Of a stretch of 64,000 nucleotides of DNA, positions 34,563-46,261 are shown one piece after another. This stretch comes from Bimastos eiseni (taxonomy: Eukaryota; Annelida; Clitellata; Crassiclitellata; Lumbricidae), in the NCBI GenBank assembly GCA_959347315.1, contig OY365810.1, forward strand, positions 212,001 through 276,000. Reading direction: 5' to 3'. Made by a program: the position numbers and the translations under genes. Numbering within the stretch: position 1 is the first letter of the stretch; each line of letters begins with the position of its first letter. A model generated the notes under the pieces. That model saw only the letters and a list, made by a program, of their open reading frames with translations. It did no database searches and had not been told where the DNA came from.

Positions 34563-34665
34563 TCGATCAAATGTACGGTCAATGGTTGTTCTTGTATTTG
34601 CTATTCACCCGTCAGATCTCAGCTGAGAATTTGCAGCTCATGTCATCATGGATGGGTTGCCCATG
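34563..34665 (+). CDS. BNC: Basonuclin exon with N-terminal Cys-rich module
   Basis: Acceptor TTGTTTCCAG ends at 34562; donor GTCAGT starts at 34666, leaving one G. It encodes [14 protein letters not shown], then [14 protein letters not shown], which aligns with the start of vertebrate basonuclins (CT..NC.C...RTCDQCKHGWVAHA type). No in-frame Met lies upstream in the exon, so translation begins in an earlier exon. Confidence 0.9.
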
Positions 34666-37600
34666 GTCAGTTGTAAATCTACAAATACTTACACTACAAC
34701 ACCTTCTAATACTTCCACTGCTCGTTTTTATATCTGTGCTTTTAATACTTATTCATTGTCCTGTCTTTGTCTTTCTGATTTCTAATTATAATTGCCATAA
34801 CTTTACTGGTTAAGTTAAATCAACGAACATCTAAGGCAGCCGATGCTCAATTATTGTCACAGTTAAAAATTATACAGATTGGATATTTGCTGACAACGAC
34901 TGAATTTTTATGATTACAAATAATGGTGGTGGAAATTATATTTGAAACAACAGCGTCATCATCATAATGACGATTCTAACGATATTGACCAGAGACCACA
35001 CGTATCTGGCTATTTATATAGCGTCTTTTCAAGTCCCACAGATGCGCATTGTGTCATCATTCTATATAAACCAATTTGAAAGCGAAAACTTCATAAATTA
35101 AAAGAAATATATTTGATTATCGTCGTTTCGTGTTATTTAGACGACATTTGTTTCTGTTTTTGTGTTCTTCAGCGATGGATAAAATCGGTCAACGCTCCTC
35201 ATCATCACCCTCCCAGATGACCCCCCTGTCATCATCCCAGATGACCCCCCTGTCATCATCCCAGATGACCCCCCTGTCATCATCCCAGATGACCCCCCTG
35301 TCATCATCCCAGATGACCACCCTTCTTCCATCCTCCGTCACAGCTCCTCCATCTCCTCTTCACAATGCTCCATTGTCTTCTTCTTCTGCTGATCCAAGTC
35401 AGGCCAATTGTCTGTTCGATGTCGCAAGCCTCATTCTGTTTGGATCGGAAGCAATTCCGACCAGATTGAAGATCCTTCTCGATCGGTTGTTTCTTCATTT
35501 ACAAAGAGACCTTGTTCTTCAGGTGCTTGGGTCTTTTGGATGGTCATACGATGACTACTGCAGAGGATATCGAATGCAGGTAAGGAATATCAATTGTCTC
35601 AGCAACTCGTTAAACATCTCATAATGACTGCTTAATTCTTCTTCATAGAAATGATGACTAAAGTGATCACTCAACTCTTTATAACATCTTTCTTCCACAT
35701 CTAAGTCAATCCATTTCTTAATATACAAATGTCTGGCACTACTTTCTCCTGTCTTTGATTCCATGCTCAACAATCGTCATCTCTACGATAGTTTTCTGAT
35801 TCCATTTTAGGATGGTTCGGGTCGCGTGCTTGACAAGTGGACAATGGCAACGAGTGCAGAAGAACTGATCATTCTTGACCAATTCCAACGATTCACTGAA
35901 ACCAAATCGATCGCAGAAGAATGGCTTTTGCCTGGACAGAGAAGTGGAAAGATTCCTCTAGTGCACAACGGTCACAGTTCACCAGAGGGCCATGGAGCAT
36001 CATCATCATCACCAATGGATGTCAAACAGATCCTCTTGAGTGGTTCCATTTCACGGGCCAGTGACGTCGATGCCTCTAGACGCCAGTTCAGCAGTGGAGC
36101 GTACCTCAGCTCTCTGCTTCCTCGCTATCCAAGTCTCTACAATCCATTCCTGGCTGGTCCAGGGATCCCAGGGTCCGTTGGTCACCTCAGCCAGGCGTCT
36201 GTCCTGCCCTACCTCTTGGCTCGGTCTCCTCTGAGAGCTCTTCCAAAACCAATGGACTTCCGAATGGAATCAGTGGAGTTCGGCAGAGGTGCTTCCAACC
36301 CAGCCACCAGTCAAAGTTCTCCAACCAAGCGTAATGGAAAAGCGTCAGATATGAATGTAGGCAAAGAAGAAACGAGACTGAAGGTGAAGATGGAGTCAAG
36401 GGAAGAAAGAAACAACTCATTGTCATCAAATGAAACGAATTTCCAATCAACCGATGAAGACGAACCGATCAATTACAGCACAAAGGAAGATCGCGTTGTT
36501 CCTGATCTTTCCAAATCACACTCATCTTCCTCCTCCTCTTCCATCCCAATTCCAAGGAACCCATTAATTGCTAGATCTCCAGGAGACCAATCGTCCACCA
36601 GTTTCCCAGATGATGAAGAAGGGAGGCAGCAGTCGCAACAACAGCCAAGGAAGTCGTCATCATCCAGCGTAGCAAAGAAGCCCTATCAGCCAACGCCTGG
36701 CTATGGAGGTACTCTCATCTCACCCAATGGAAAGAAGAGGGTATTGTGCACTGCTTGTCTGAAGACGTTCTGCGACAAGGGAGCGCTGAAGATCCACTAC
36801 AGCGCAGTTCATCTGAAGGAGCTTCACATGTGTACGATCGATGGATGTACGATGACGTTCAGCTCAAGAAGAAGCAGGAACCGACACAGCGCAAACCCCA
36901 ATCCTAAGCTACACTTCGGTCAGACTGGAAGACGTCGACTGCACAACAACAGCGGCAGCGGAGGAGTCAGCTCAGTCTCCTCTCCATTCAAGGAGGGTCA
37001 GGAGACGACGTTAGGGTCTTGCTCTCCCCCAGGGAGCCCTCGGTCAGCAGGGGAAGGGTCGCCTAACTCACCCACTGCTGACTCTGAGGGGGAGTTCCAG
37101 CTATGTTCTCGGTCGCAGGATGGATTGGACAGATGTTGCAATGGAGAAAGCAATCACCAGCCTATGATGGGACAAGACGAGGATGATGAGGAGGATAGGG
37201 ATGGATATGGACGAGGTCTTCCTCCCCCAACGTATGCTAATGGAGACCGCAATGAGCCTCAGGAGGGATACAACACCGAAGGGAAGACTCTTCAGAGGGA
37301 GGATGAGGACACATTGCAAGAACCTCAGAGGTACTTCCATGGAACTACGAGCAAACGCAAGAGTGCCATTCCCACTCGATGCTCCGTCCCTCCAACAGAA
37401 GACAGTGCCTTTGACTTCCACGTCCATGACCTTGACCCATCGGAGCGGAAAAGGCGGCGCCTCATAAATGATCACGTGGTATTCTATTGTTCAGAGAACA
37501 ATGACGGCGGAAGACATGAGTTGGCGTTTGAACAGAGAATGATTGGAAATGGAAAAGCAGTGGAAGGGGAAGATGGAGTAACTGCTGGTGAGGAAGGTGC

Positions 37601-38474
37601 AATTGATTGGAGAGGAGAGACTTTGATGAAATCAGTTAATAACCAATCTATTGTTGATCTTTCTCGACCTTCTCTGACAATGAGTCAGTCGACCGATTCA
37701 TCTGAGACGAGCGTCGAAGACAATACAATCCCGATTCCCAACGGAAAAGTATTTGCAAGTCAAGTGAAGCGAGAAGCCGAAGAGCGTGACTCATCCTCTG
37801 GTTGCTGTGAGATGAGCTCCGGAAGTAAGGGCATTGAAGGTTTCCAGAGACATTTCCAGGCTGGACCAGTGGACGCGGGAATGGATTTCCACGGCGGGGT
37901 TCAGAGGTCAATCCACGTCTGCAAAGTTGAAGGTTGTAACGCAAGCTTTCCTTCGAAGCGAAGCCGTGACCGTCACAGTGCCAATGCCAACCTCCACCGT
38001 CGCCTCTTTTATTCCGATTCCATCGATCAACCAACCCAATGGAGAAAGGAAGACACGACAGAGGAGACAGGTCACGTGGTCAACATGACACCTATCGATG
38101 AGAGAAGAAAGTCACTGGACACAGTCCTCAATCTGACGACAAATGCTACTAACCAAATGGAACCAAATGACGCCCAACACCAACCAATAAACATCGACTC
38201 CAAAGTGGAAGAAAAAGTTGAAATATCTGATGTTCAACTCATGGAACCCAAGACATGCTCCTCTGAGCTGAACGAAGAAACTGAAGGATTTCCAGACAAC
38301 GAGTCAACCGCGACAGATTCATCCAACAGGAACCACTCAGGCGACACTTTCCACGAACCAGCAAAGAACTTCTGCGTTCGTAAGAGTCGAAACCTTCTGA
38401 CGATCAATGAAAACCTCCACAACCATCTTCTGCTGGTGAATTCGAATCCTGTCTCAGCTCAATTGGCTGTCTAG
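34563..38474 (+). CDS. BNC: Basonuclin/disco-family C2H2 zinc-finger transcription factor (5' incomplete)
   Basis: Exons 34563-34665, 35173-35579 and 35811-38474 join in phase into about 1057 residues with TAG at 38472-38474. Order: a Cys-rich N-terminal module (Cys at residues 4, 9, 11, 13, 24, 27, then HHGWVAH); a Ser/Gln-Met-Thr-Pro repeat (49-86); the basonuclin core, with [20 protein letters not shown] and then [17 protein letters not shown]; a finger pair at about 483-538; a basic SERKRRRL motif at 714-721, like a nuclear signal; a third finger at about 874-899. Vertebrate BNC1/BNC2 have three finger pairs and regulate rRNA and other genes in epithelial and germ cells; Drosophila disco is a relative. 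Here only the first pair and the second half of pair two remain. An initiator exon is missing, as in vertebrate genes where short 5' exons precede this module. Family assignment is firm; target genes are unknown. Confidence 0.95.
35173..35579 (+). CDS. BNC: Basonuclin exon with QMTPLSSS repeat and core domain start
   Basis: Acceptor GTGTTCTTCAG ends at 35172; CG completes the split Ala codon, giving AMDKIG as in the family's ALDKL. Donor GTAAGG starts at 35580, phase 0. After a Ser-rich run and the 24-bp repeats (35214-35309) it encodes [20 protein letters not shown], the ILLDRLF helix and [14 protein letters not shown]. The in-frame ATG at 35175 is internal. Confidence 0.93.
35214..35320 (+). 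repeat. BNC: 24-bp coding minisatellite in basonuclin
   Basis: Four apparently perfect 24-base copies starting at 35214, 35238, 35262 and 35286, plus a partial fifth. They encode QMTPLSSS repeated in frame. The length is a multiple of three, so copy-number changes would keep the frame. Confidence 0.95.
35811..38474 (+). CDS. BNC: Basonuclin large last exon with zinc fingers
   Basis: Acceptor TTCCATTTTAG ends at 35810, phase 0; stop 38472-38474. The first codons [10 protein letters not shown] continue the core domain. Finger 1: Cys at 36747 and 36756, His at 36795 and 36810. Finger 2: Cys at 36831 and 36846 (C-x4-C), His at 36885 and 36912. Finger 3: Cys at 37920 and 37935, His at 37974 and 37995, with the RSRDRHSAN signature. 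Vertebrate genes likewise carry most fingers in a long exon. Between fingers 2 and 3 lie acidic and Ser-rich stretches and the SERKRRRL motif at 37440-37463. Confidence 0.95.
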   Translation, partial: DGSGRVLDKWTMATSAEELIILDQFQRFTETKSIAEEWLLPGQRSGKIPLVHNGHSSPEGHGASSSSPMDVKQILLSGSISRASDVDASRRQFSSGAYLSSLLPRYPSLYNPFLAGPGIPGSVGHLSQASVLPYLLARSPLRALPKPMDFRMESVEFGRGASNPATSQSSPTKRNGKASDMNVGKEETRLKVKMESREERNNSLSSNETNFQSTDEDEPINYSTKEDRVVPDLSKSHSSSSSSSIPIPRNPLIARSPGDQSSTSFPDDEEGRQQSQQQPRKSSSSSVAKKPYQPTPGYGGTLISPNGKKRVLCTACLKTFCDKGALKIHYSAVHLKELHMCTIDGCTMTFSSRRSRNRHSANPNPKLHFGQTGRRRLHNNSGSGGVSSVSSPFKEGQETTLGSCSPPGSPRSAGEGSPNSPTADSEGEFQLCSRSQDGLDRCCNGESNHQPMMGQDEDDEEDRDGYGRGLPPPTYANGDRNEPQEGYNTEGKTLQREDEDTLQEPQRYFHGTTSKRKSAIPTRCSVPPTEDSAFDFHVHDLDPSERKRRRLINDHVVFYCSENNDGGRHELAFEQRMIGNGKAVEGEDGVTAGEEGAIDWRGETLMKSVNNQSIVDLSRPSLTMSQSTDSSETSVEDNTIPIPNGKVFASQVKREAEERDSSSGCCEMSSGSKGIEGFQRHFQAGPVDAGMDFHGGVQRSIHVCKVEGCNASFPSKRSRDRHSANANLHRRLFYSDSIDQPTQWRKEDTTEETGHVVNMTPIDERRKSLDTVLNLTTNATNQMEPNDAQHQPINIDSKVEEKVEISDVQLMEPKTCSSELNEETEGFPDNESTATDSSNRNHSGDTFHEPAKNFCVRKSRNLLTINENLHNHLLLVNSNPVSAQLAV

Positions 38475-41400
38475 TGGGTGAGGGATCTTAAGAAGGACAT
38501 AGAGAGACAGAGACAGAGATATACAGAGAAGGACACAAAGAGAGGTAGGAAGAGAAACGGTGACTTAATGAGAGAGTGTCTGCAGTTCCAGCTTCAATGT
38601 TCAATTTAACAGTTTGATGATCTTCCCTCAAATGGTCTCAAGTATAATTATATCAGAAACTCATTTAAGTCGTTGCTAATTAATCACATTGAAAGCGCTA
38701 ACGATAATTATTTTCTTAATTATGAACTGGATAATATTATGGTCTAATGAAAGAAGAAGAAGAAGCGCTTGATTGGCGCAACGTTGACTTGTTATCCGAT
38801 CTCTGCCTTAAGATCTTCTCAGCAATTCTAATTTTATCATCTCATCTCGTTTTTGTATGTTGACAGTTTCTACTATTAAGTGCAATTACGTTTTAAAGAG
38901 TACTTGCTTCTATTATTCTAAATGGCTTCTCATGTCCAGGTATTGTTTCTATTCAGTTATCTTTTGACGGTAGTTGTTTGTGTATGTTTAATGTGCCTGC
39001 TGATGATCTTAATTTTACAAGAACTTCCAGCGGTATACTCTACAACGAAATACTTAGGACATGCCATTTACAACATGCCAACAAACACTTGCCAACATCA
39101 ATATCATGCCACATACGGCATGCAAACAATAACTTAACCTACTAGCGATTATGCAAGCAAAGTGTTTTTTCTAAGTTGTATTTTGTGTAATTTATGATAA
39201 TATTATATGCACGATTGCCTTATCTACAGGTTTCAGGATTTTTGCGTTTTGTATTTATTGAAGAATTTGTGGCCTTACATTGTTTATTATGACTTGTGAA
39301 AGGACTTATGCTGTTGTTGGTCTATCGTACGTGGCCTTTGAATGAAAGTGTTGAATGTCTTCTGGCAAATTGATTTCTATTTGTATATTGAACTATTTAA
39401 TTGTTTTCTGTATAATTGTCAAAATGTCAGAAGGAAAGGCAAAGTCTTCGACCAAGCTTTAAGCCAATGTCAGACAACTTTGGATAGATTTAGATTTTTC
39501 AAATTGTTTACTAATGTTCTTCATCGCCAAAGAGTTACTGTATTGTTTACATAATTGTAATGGGTGGTATACGTATCAACGAGGATTTATGTAGTTATTC
39601 ATGATCCGTGTGTAAATCGCGTTTTCTGCTTTTATGACTAATTTAAAAAGTGTTCTGACCATTTAACAGAGCGTCAAAGGATATTTAACATTTCCTCATC
39701 GTTGATATCGTAGCAGTTCTTCTGTGAATGTGTTTTGCATGAGTTAAGGTCATTTGACTAATGACCATTTTTGCTTTGGTCAACTGTTGAGACTCTTTCT
39801 TCCTGTATCATCTTTCAGGGTTGTCTCTGTAGACTGGATTCATTATTGGCCGAAACTTAACAGCTCCCAGCTGCTGCTTATTGCTTCAATAACGTTCTCT
39901 TTGTGCCACAGATTAAGAGACGCCTCTGATCACAACGGATCATGTTACAAGCTCACCGTTAGAGTCAGCGTCTCTGACTGAGCGATACAAAGACGACGTT
40001 AATTATAGGCTAATAAGCAACAGCTGAAGCCATGGGTCATATACAATACTGCGAAACTTTCCGAGTATATATAATAACTAACGATTTATAATATTTATTT
40101 TAATATAATATTTATTGTTCAACATCTGTGTACATTTTGCTTGTAGATTTATTATTAGTTTAAACTATTTCTTATTAATGGTACAATATTTAGGAAAACT
40201 ATTTTGCCTTCATTGCGCAAATGGCGTTTTGCATTTCATCTTCGTTTTTGCCAAAGAACTATTTCTTTTCATTAAATTGTTTTTTTAGTAAAACTAAATG
40301 CACAGAATATATAGAACTTGTTCTGTTTCTGATCTATTCACTATGAATGATTTTATCGCCAAAGCAATTGTCAAAAAAAAATACTGAGAATCGTTGCTGT
40401 TGAGTTTGAGTTGATCGTCGCTGTTGAGTTGTGAACTTGTGTCAAAATCTCAAGGCTGACCAAAGGACAAAGACCCTAAAGGAATGCTCTTCTTCTTGTT
40501 CTATGCCTTCTGAGATCAGAGACTCTCTATGAATTTTGCCCATGTTCAAATGACTCTGAGATTTACATAGGCTTATTAGGCCTAATTTCGTACGTGTTGA
40601 TTGAAAGGACAGATTCAACTAATGACTGCATCTAGCTCAAAGAAATTAGCCTTAAACTTCGTTCAAAAGTAAATTAATGCTGGCATAAGGCAAAAACTAT
40701 TCGGCAAAGGAAAAAGGCTTTGGATGTCATTAGACTAAACGAAGACTATTAAGAGTGGGCCTTCATCTTTCCAGTTTCCATCATTATTCATGTCTACTCA
40801 TTGTGGTAGCACTCACATGTTAGGTGGACCAGAGTCTCGAATCAAATATCGCAATCCCTATCTTCTACAGCCTTCCTTCAGCTCCCTCTCTCTATCCTGA
40901 CGAGATTTGAACCCGATTTCAAAACAAATTTTTACCAATTGACGATATCTTTCATAAACAACAAACGATGTCTTAAATGTCACATGACATTCAACAATGA
41001 CGTCATGTGTCATTGTTTGTGGTGAAACTTGAGACTGGGTTTGTAACGAACGAAGACAGGAAACAAATCGCAACAAATGGAAAAAAATTTCCCTCTGATC
41101 TGCTTTAACAACAGTTCCATTGTTGTCTAATCCTAATGAATGACTTTTGCTTATTTTGTTTTTAAATCTTGAGATTCATTATTTGCTCATTGAGTTCAAT
41201 GAAGTGATGACACTTAAGTTCAAACCTTCCTTATTTAGTTCTTAAATCGTTGCGTTGCCTGACCATAGAACGCATCGCTTCTGGTGACGTAGACCATGGA
41301 GTTATTAATGTGCTAATGCATATTTAAATGAGGCAGAAGAAGATCAGAGAGACTGGATAATAATTGATCGACGAAAGTGAATCTTTGATTGGATGACGAG

Positions 41401-41480
41401 AGTTCGTTACATTCTGTCCAGTCATTCAGAGGAGTAATCCAACGCCATCGAACAATTAGACGATTTCATCGATCACAGAG
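38475..41480 (+). other. BNC: Probable 3' UTR of basonuclin and unique non-coding sequence
   Basis: No second gene or transposon could be recognised. ACAGAGA words follow the stop (38490-38550). CATGCCA/CAAACAATAAC words cluster at about 39060-39135. ATTAAA occurs at about 40272 and AATAAA at about 41619, either of which could be a polyadenylation signal, but no end can be assigned. Short frames here lack motifs. Confidence 0.45.
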
Positions 41481-41554
41481 CGACCACCAATGGTCCTCTG
41501 TCTGTCTCTCTTTCTGTCTGTGTCTGTCTGTCTGTCTCTGTGTGTGTATGTGTC

Positions 41555-41589
<35 letters not shown>

Positions 41590-41595
41590 GCGTTT
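41480..41595. repeat. TCTG/TCTC-rich tract
   Basis: CTGTCTGTCTCT words with GTGTGT interruptions. Confidence 0.85.
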
Positions 41596-41934
41596 GATGT
41601 TTTGAGGGTCGATGTGAATAAAGCGTCCATTAGACTTCTTCGACATAATACACTAATATTATCTTATGACGATCTCCATTCCTTCTCAATCTGTGGTTCG
41701 GCTAAGAGAGGGAAGTGACGGCTAATGACCGTCGATTGATTGGTGCAGAACTTATGGCATCCGTCGAATGTTATGGCGACAATAAAGAGAGGAAAGAGGG
41801 AGAAGTTCACGACTTCTCATTCTCCGTCTGCTCTTCTGCTGCTGAGGAGATAATCGTCTCTTCTGCACGTCATCGGAGGAAAACAGATTCCCTATGACGC
41901 ACTTCCACCAATCAAAAGTCTCTCTCTGCCTCTC

Positions 41935-42441
<507 letters not shown>

Positions 42442-43149
42442 CAGCCTCTCTCTCTCACTCTCTCTTTCTCCCTCCATCTATCTGTCTATCTCTCTCTGCC
42501 TCTCTCTCACTCTGTGTGTGTGTCTCTCTCTCTCTCTCTCTCTCTCTGCATGTGTCTTTGGTATGTGTGCCTATTTCTCACTCTCTTCAACTGAAGGACG
42601 GTCAACGATTCCAAGCGGTGATTTGGGAGACAGGCACGCATACTCAGAGAGTTGCGACACACACACACACACACACTGTCATTGTCACTGAGACAGATCA
42701 CAAGCGAAGGTTTCTACTCTAAGATGACGTCAGTGTGTCCAAACAATACAACAACAGCAACAACTGACATTTGTACAGCGCATATTGTTCCACTCTCAAA
42801 TGACTTCTTAGTGCTCTGAAGAAATAATTATATCTCCTTTCAAATGATACCATTTTTTAATTTTCTGATCTTTCTCTCCAGAATTTTGAGTAAATATAAT
42901 CTGATTCAGTTGTTCGAATGCAATTCTGAAGCAAACGCATTTAAAGTTTTGTATCATTTCGAAATGCAAAATTTCTTACCAACTCTGAGTTTTCTACTCA
43001 TTTCACGTTTGCTATGTTACCCTTACGCTAAGCTGGTCTGTTAGAGTATTAAAGGAATCGTATTATGACTGGAAATAATGGGAGGTTGTCGACCTTCATT
43101 GGAAACTGATAAAACGAAGAATTTGAAGCAATTTCCATGACATTTTCCC
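42442..43149. other. Short CT/CA tracts and unique sequence
   Basis: CT runs at 42521-42547 and (AC)n at 42657-42677. A repeat relic with TTTGTACAGCGCATATTG lies near 42771. No gene seen. Confidence 0.5.
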
Positions 43150-43378
43150 ATCCATCCATCCATTTAACCACCCATCCAACCATCCATCCATCCATTTAAC
43201 CACCCATCCAACCATCCATCCATCCATTTAACCACCCATCCAACCATCCATCCATCCATTTAACCACCCATCCAACCATCCATCCATCCATTTAACCACC
43301 CATCCAACCATCCATCCATCCATTTAACCACCCATCCAACCATCCATCCATCCATTTAACCACCCATCCAACCATCCA
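43150..43378. repeat. 32-bp minisatellite, about 7 copies
   Basis: CCATCCATCCATTTAACCAC then CCATCCAACCAT. TTTAACC recurs at 43163, 43195 and 43227, a 32-base period. It is related in wording to the CCAT microsatellite at 25794 but is an ordered compound unit. Confidence 0.95.
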
Positions 43379-44925
43379 GCCAGCCATCTCAGCTATCCAT
43401 CGATTCTTCCATCCATGCAGTCTTTCCTATTAAGTTGTCAGTTCAATTCCAACATGTGGAGTCGACATTAATTCTCTCCAACCGACATAGATATTATTAG
43501 TCTTTGTCCAAAGCGACGGTTCCTCATATTTAGCCAACAGATTGGTTCTGTTAAACCTCGCACAACATGACCCCCTCTCTCCCACAATCCCTCACTCCGC
43601 TGACCCCCTTCCTCCCATAATCCCTCCCCTCCTTGACCTCTTGACCTTCTCTCTCCAATTGCTCTCCTTCATAACCTTCGTCGCCTGTGCTCAACCTAAA
43701 CCCTCGCATACCTGGCGTAGGCATCAACTGAGACCATTGAGGTTGATGGGCAAAGCAGAGGGAGAAACAACGGCCTTTGATTGATAGGGGTGGGATCGGT
43801 GGGAGATGACACGTGACCTCTGTGGGTGATATTAAGAGAAGGTCACAACTCAGTTGGTCGATCCATTTTCAGAGCAGATTACGATCCATTAAAGGCGATT
43901 AAATGATATACGAAGAACTAGGAAGAACGACGATATATAGACACACGATTCCTGTCAATCGCCCTTTTGTATCTCTGCCAATGTCTCTCTCTGTCTCTCT
44001 GTCTCCCTGTCTATCTGTCTATCTGTCTCTCTGTCTCCCTGTCTCTCTGCCTCTGTCTCTCTGTCTCTGCATGGATTCTTCTACCTGGGATGTCATGCCA
44101 CTTCGACCCCCTTCGTTCCAACAGAGGGTCACGGTGGCTGCCTCAGTGGTGATGGTTTTGGGATGGTGGTGTTGGGGTGGGTTTTGAGGTGGTGGTGTTG
44201 GTGGTGCTGGGGTGGTTTTTGTGGGTGGTGGCCTTTGCGACCCATGGAACAGCAAATGAGGTCAGTGGATGTCACGTAGGACGACTGATACGGATGCAGT
44301 GGCTGCAGATCATGGAATAAACAGCACAGGATGAGATGAGATGAAGCCCCTCAGAGGGAACAAGGAGAAAGGGAAGGGAAGGGGAGTGGGGAGGGGAGTG
44401 AGGAGGGCAGTGGGGAGGAGAGGGGCGGTGCTAGGCAACGGGATCTTGGAACGGAGCCAGTTGAGAGATTTATACGATCAGTGAAGATGGGGTCTCAGTT
44501 GTTTAGTGAAGGACAAGAGGGAGAAGGAGGAGGAGCAGAGGGAAGAAGAGACAGGAAGAGGACAAAAGAGGGAGAGAGGGAGAGAGAGAGAGAGGGAAGA
44601 AAGGAGAAGGAAGAGGACAAAAGAGGTAGAGAGGGCATTGGGTTGCATCGCTATCTCTGCGGTCGTTTCGGGGTCTCTTTGTTCTCGCGAATTCTTTGTG
44701 TCCTACCCATCCATCGCAATCCCTCTCTCCTAAAGCCTTCCTTCAGCTCCCTCTCTCTCTCTTTGTCTGTGTCTGTCTCTGTGTCTGTCTCTGTGTCTGT
44801 CTCTGTCTGTGTCCTTCTGTCTTTGTCTTGATCCGTTCGCCTGTTCATATTTTTGTCTTCCGGTTTGTTCATTTTCATGTAAAATTTCTTTCATTTCACT
44901 GGTCTTTGTCTGAGTCTATTCATCC
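43379..44925. other. Non-coding with G- and purine-rich segments
   Basis: CTGTCTCT words at 43985-44070, GGTGGTGGTG words at 44165-44230, GGGGAGTGGG words at 44370-44430 and a GA-rich stretch at 44515-44630. No supported gene. Confidence 0.5.
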
Positions 44926-45002
44926 CTCTCTCTCTCTCTCTGTCTTTCTCTCTGTCTTTCTCTCTCTCTCTCTGTCTTTCTCTCTGTCTTTCTCTCTGTC
45001 TT

Positions 45003-45075
<73 letters not shown>

Positions 45076-45090
45076 GTCTGTCTCTCTCTC
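44926..45090. repeat. CTGTCTTTCTCT repeats
   Basis: Alternating CT runs and CTGTCTTTCTCT units of 12 bases. Confidence 0.9.
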
Positions 45091-45839
45091 TGTTTTTGTC
45101 TTTCTTTCACTGTTTCTGCGTTAACCTCTTCGTTCTTCTGGGTCTCATGTTCTGTCGCTTTCATTTCGGTCCTTGTCCTAGTTTTTTAAAATTTCCATTT
45201 GCAGACATTTCTTAGATTAGCGCAGAAGTTGCCTCCATTGAGCGAATGTTTTAGCGATTAATTGACTCGATGTTGAAGATCAGACTGCCGTGAAAGAAAC
45301 AAGAAAGAGAAGGGGAACAATTAGACACGCAGATGTTTTGATTTCTTGTCTGAGAGAAAACCTTTTTCGATGAAGGAAACGATTTGATTTTGTGTTCTTC
45401 GCCGAACTCAAGGTGACAATCATCGACTATTCGATAACATACATCTGGGCGTCTGGAGATCTTCCATAATAGGAGAAGCAGGGAAGCAGAGAATGACCGG
45501 TCATGTCTAGGGTTGCCAGATACATTGGTAGATTGAGGAGGGCAGAGAAAATCAGAGAGTGGAAGGACGACGACGACGAAGAACGCTTTGAATATTTACC
45601 ATCAGAGTCTCATAAGTAACCAAGAAACGAATTGAAATTACTTTAACCGTTGAGAACAATTCTCAGATACGTTGTAACATTACCAAAATCATGGAATGGA
45701 AACGGATGATACGAAAGACCGCAATCGAAACCTAACAGATTCTACTGCTAACCTGATGTACCACAAAGCGATATCCCCAGAACAATAAATATACAAGACC
45801 GAAATTTTGCAAGTTTGTTGTTTTTCCTGCCGGGCACAG
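45091..45839. other. Unique non-coding sequence
   Basis: Nothing recognisable seen on either strand. Confidence 0.5.
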
Positions 45840-46076
45840 GACGTGAGGCCAATTATGAGGACAAAGGACAAGAGGGGAAGTATGAGGACAAAGGACACGA
45901 GGCCAATTATGAGGACAAAGGACACGAGGCCAATTATGAGGACAAAGGACACGAGGCCAATTATGAGGACAAAGGACAAGAGGGGAAGTATGAGGACAAA
46001 GGACACGAGGCCAATTATGAGGACAAAGGACACGAGGCCAATTATGAGGACAAAAAAATGAGGCCAAGTATGAGGA
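45840..46076. repeat. 27-bp minisatellite, about 8 copies
   Basis: TATGAGGACAAAGGACACGA then GGCCAAT, period 27 (TATGAGG at 45854, 45881, 45908 and so on). Two variants, GGCCAAT and GGGGAAG, are mixed. Because 27 is divisible by three, several frames stay open (RTKDTRPIM on +, SFVLIIGLV on -); no gene context supports translation. Confidence 0.95.
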
Positions 46077-46261
46077 AATGTCCTGCATTTGCTTGACGTC
46101 TGTCTTGCAACCTAAATGTAAGTTACGTCAGAAACGCAGTTGAGATTCTTTGGATGATAATTATTGGATTGAATATGACTTAATTTTCAATAATCTGGAA
46201 ACTTTGTCTTTTCGGTCATTTAATCGCCTTTGTTCTTATCATTTGTTATAATCCATTATCT

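Noticed and set aside
35130..35174. Start codon of basonuclin at 35130 or at the ATG of 35175
   Set aside because: The upstream exon 34563-34665 joins in phase and encodes the conserved Cys-rich module ending HGWVAH plus split Ala, so the 35175 Met is internal and 35130-35172 is intron.
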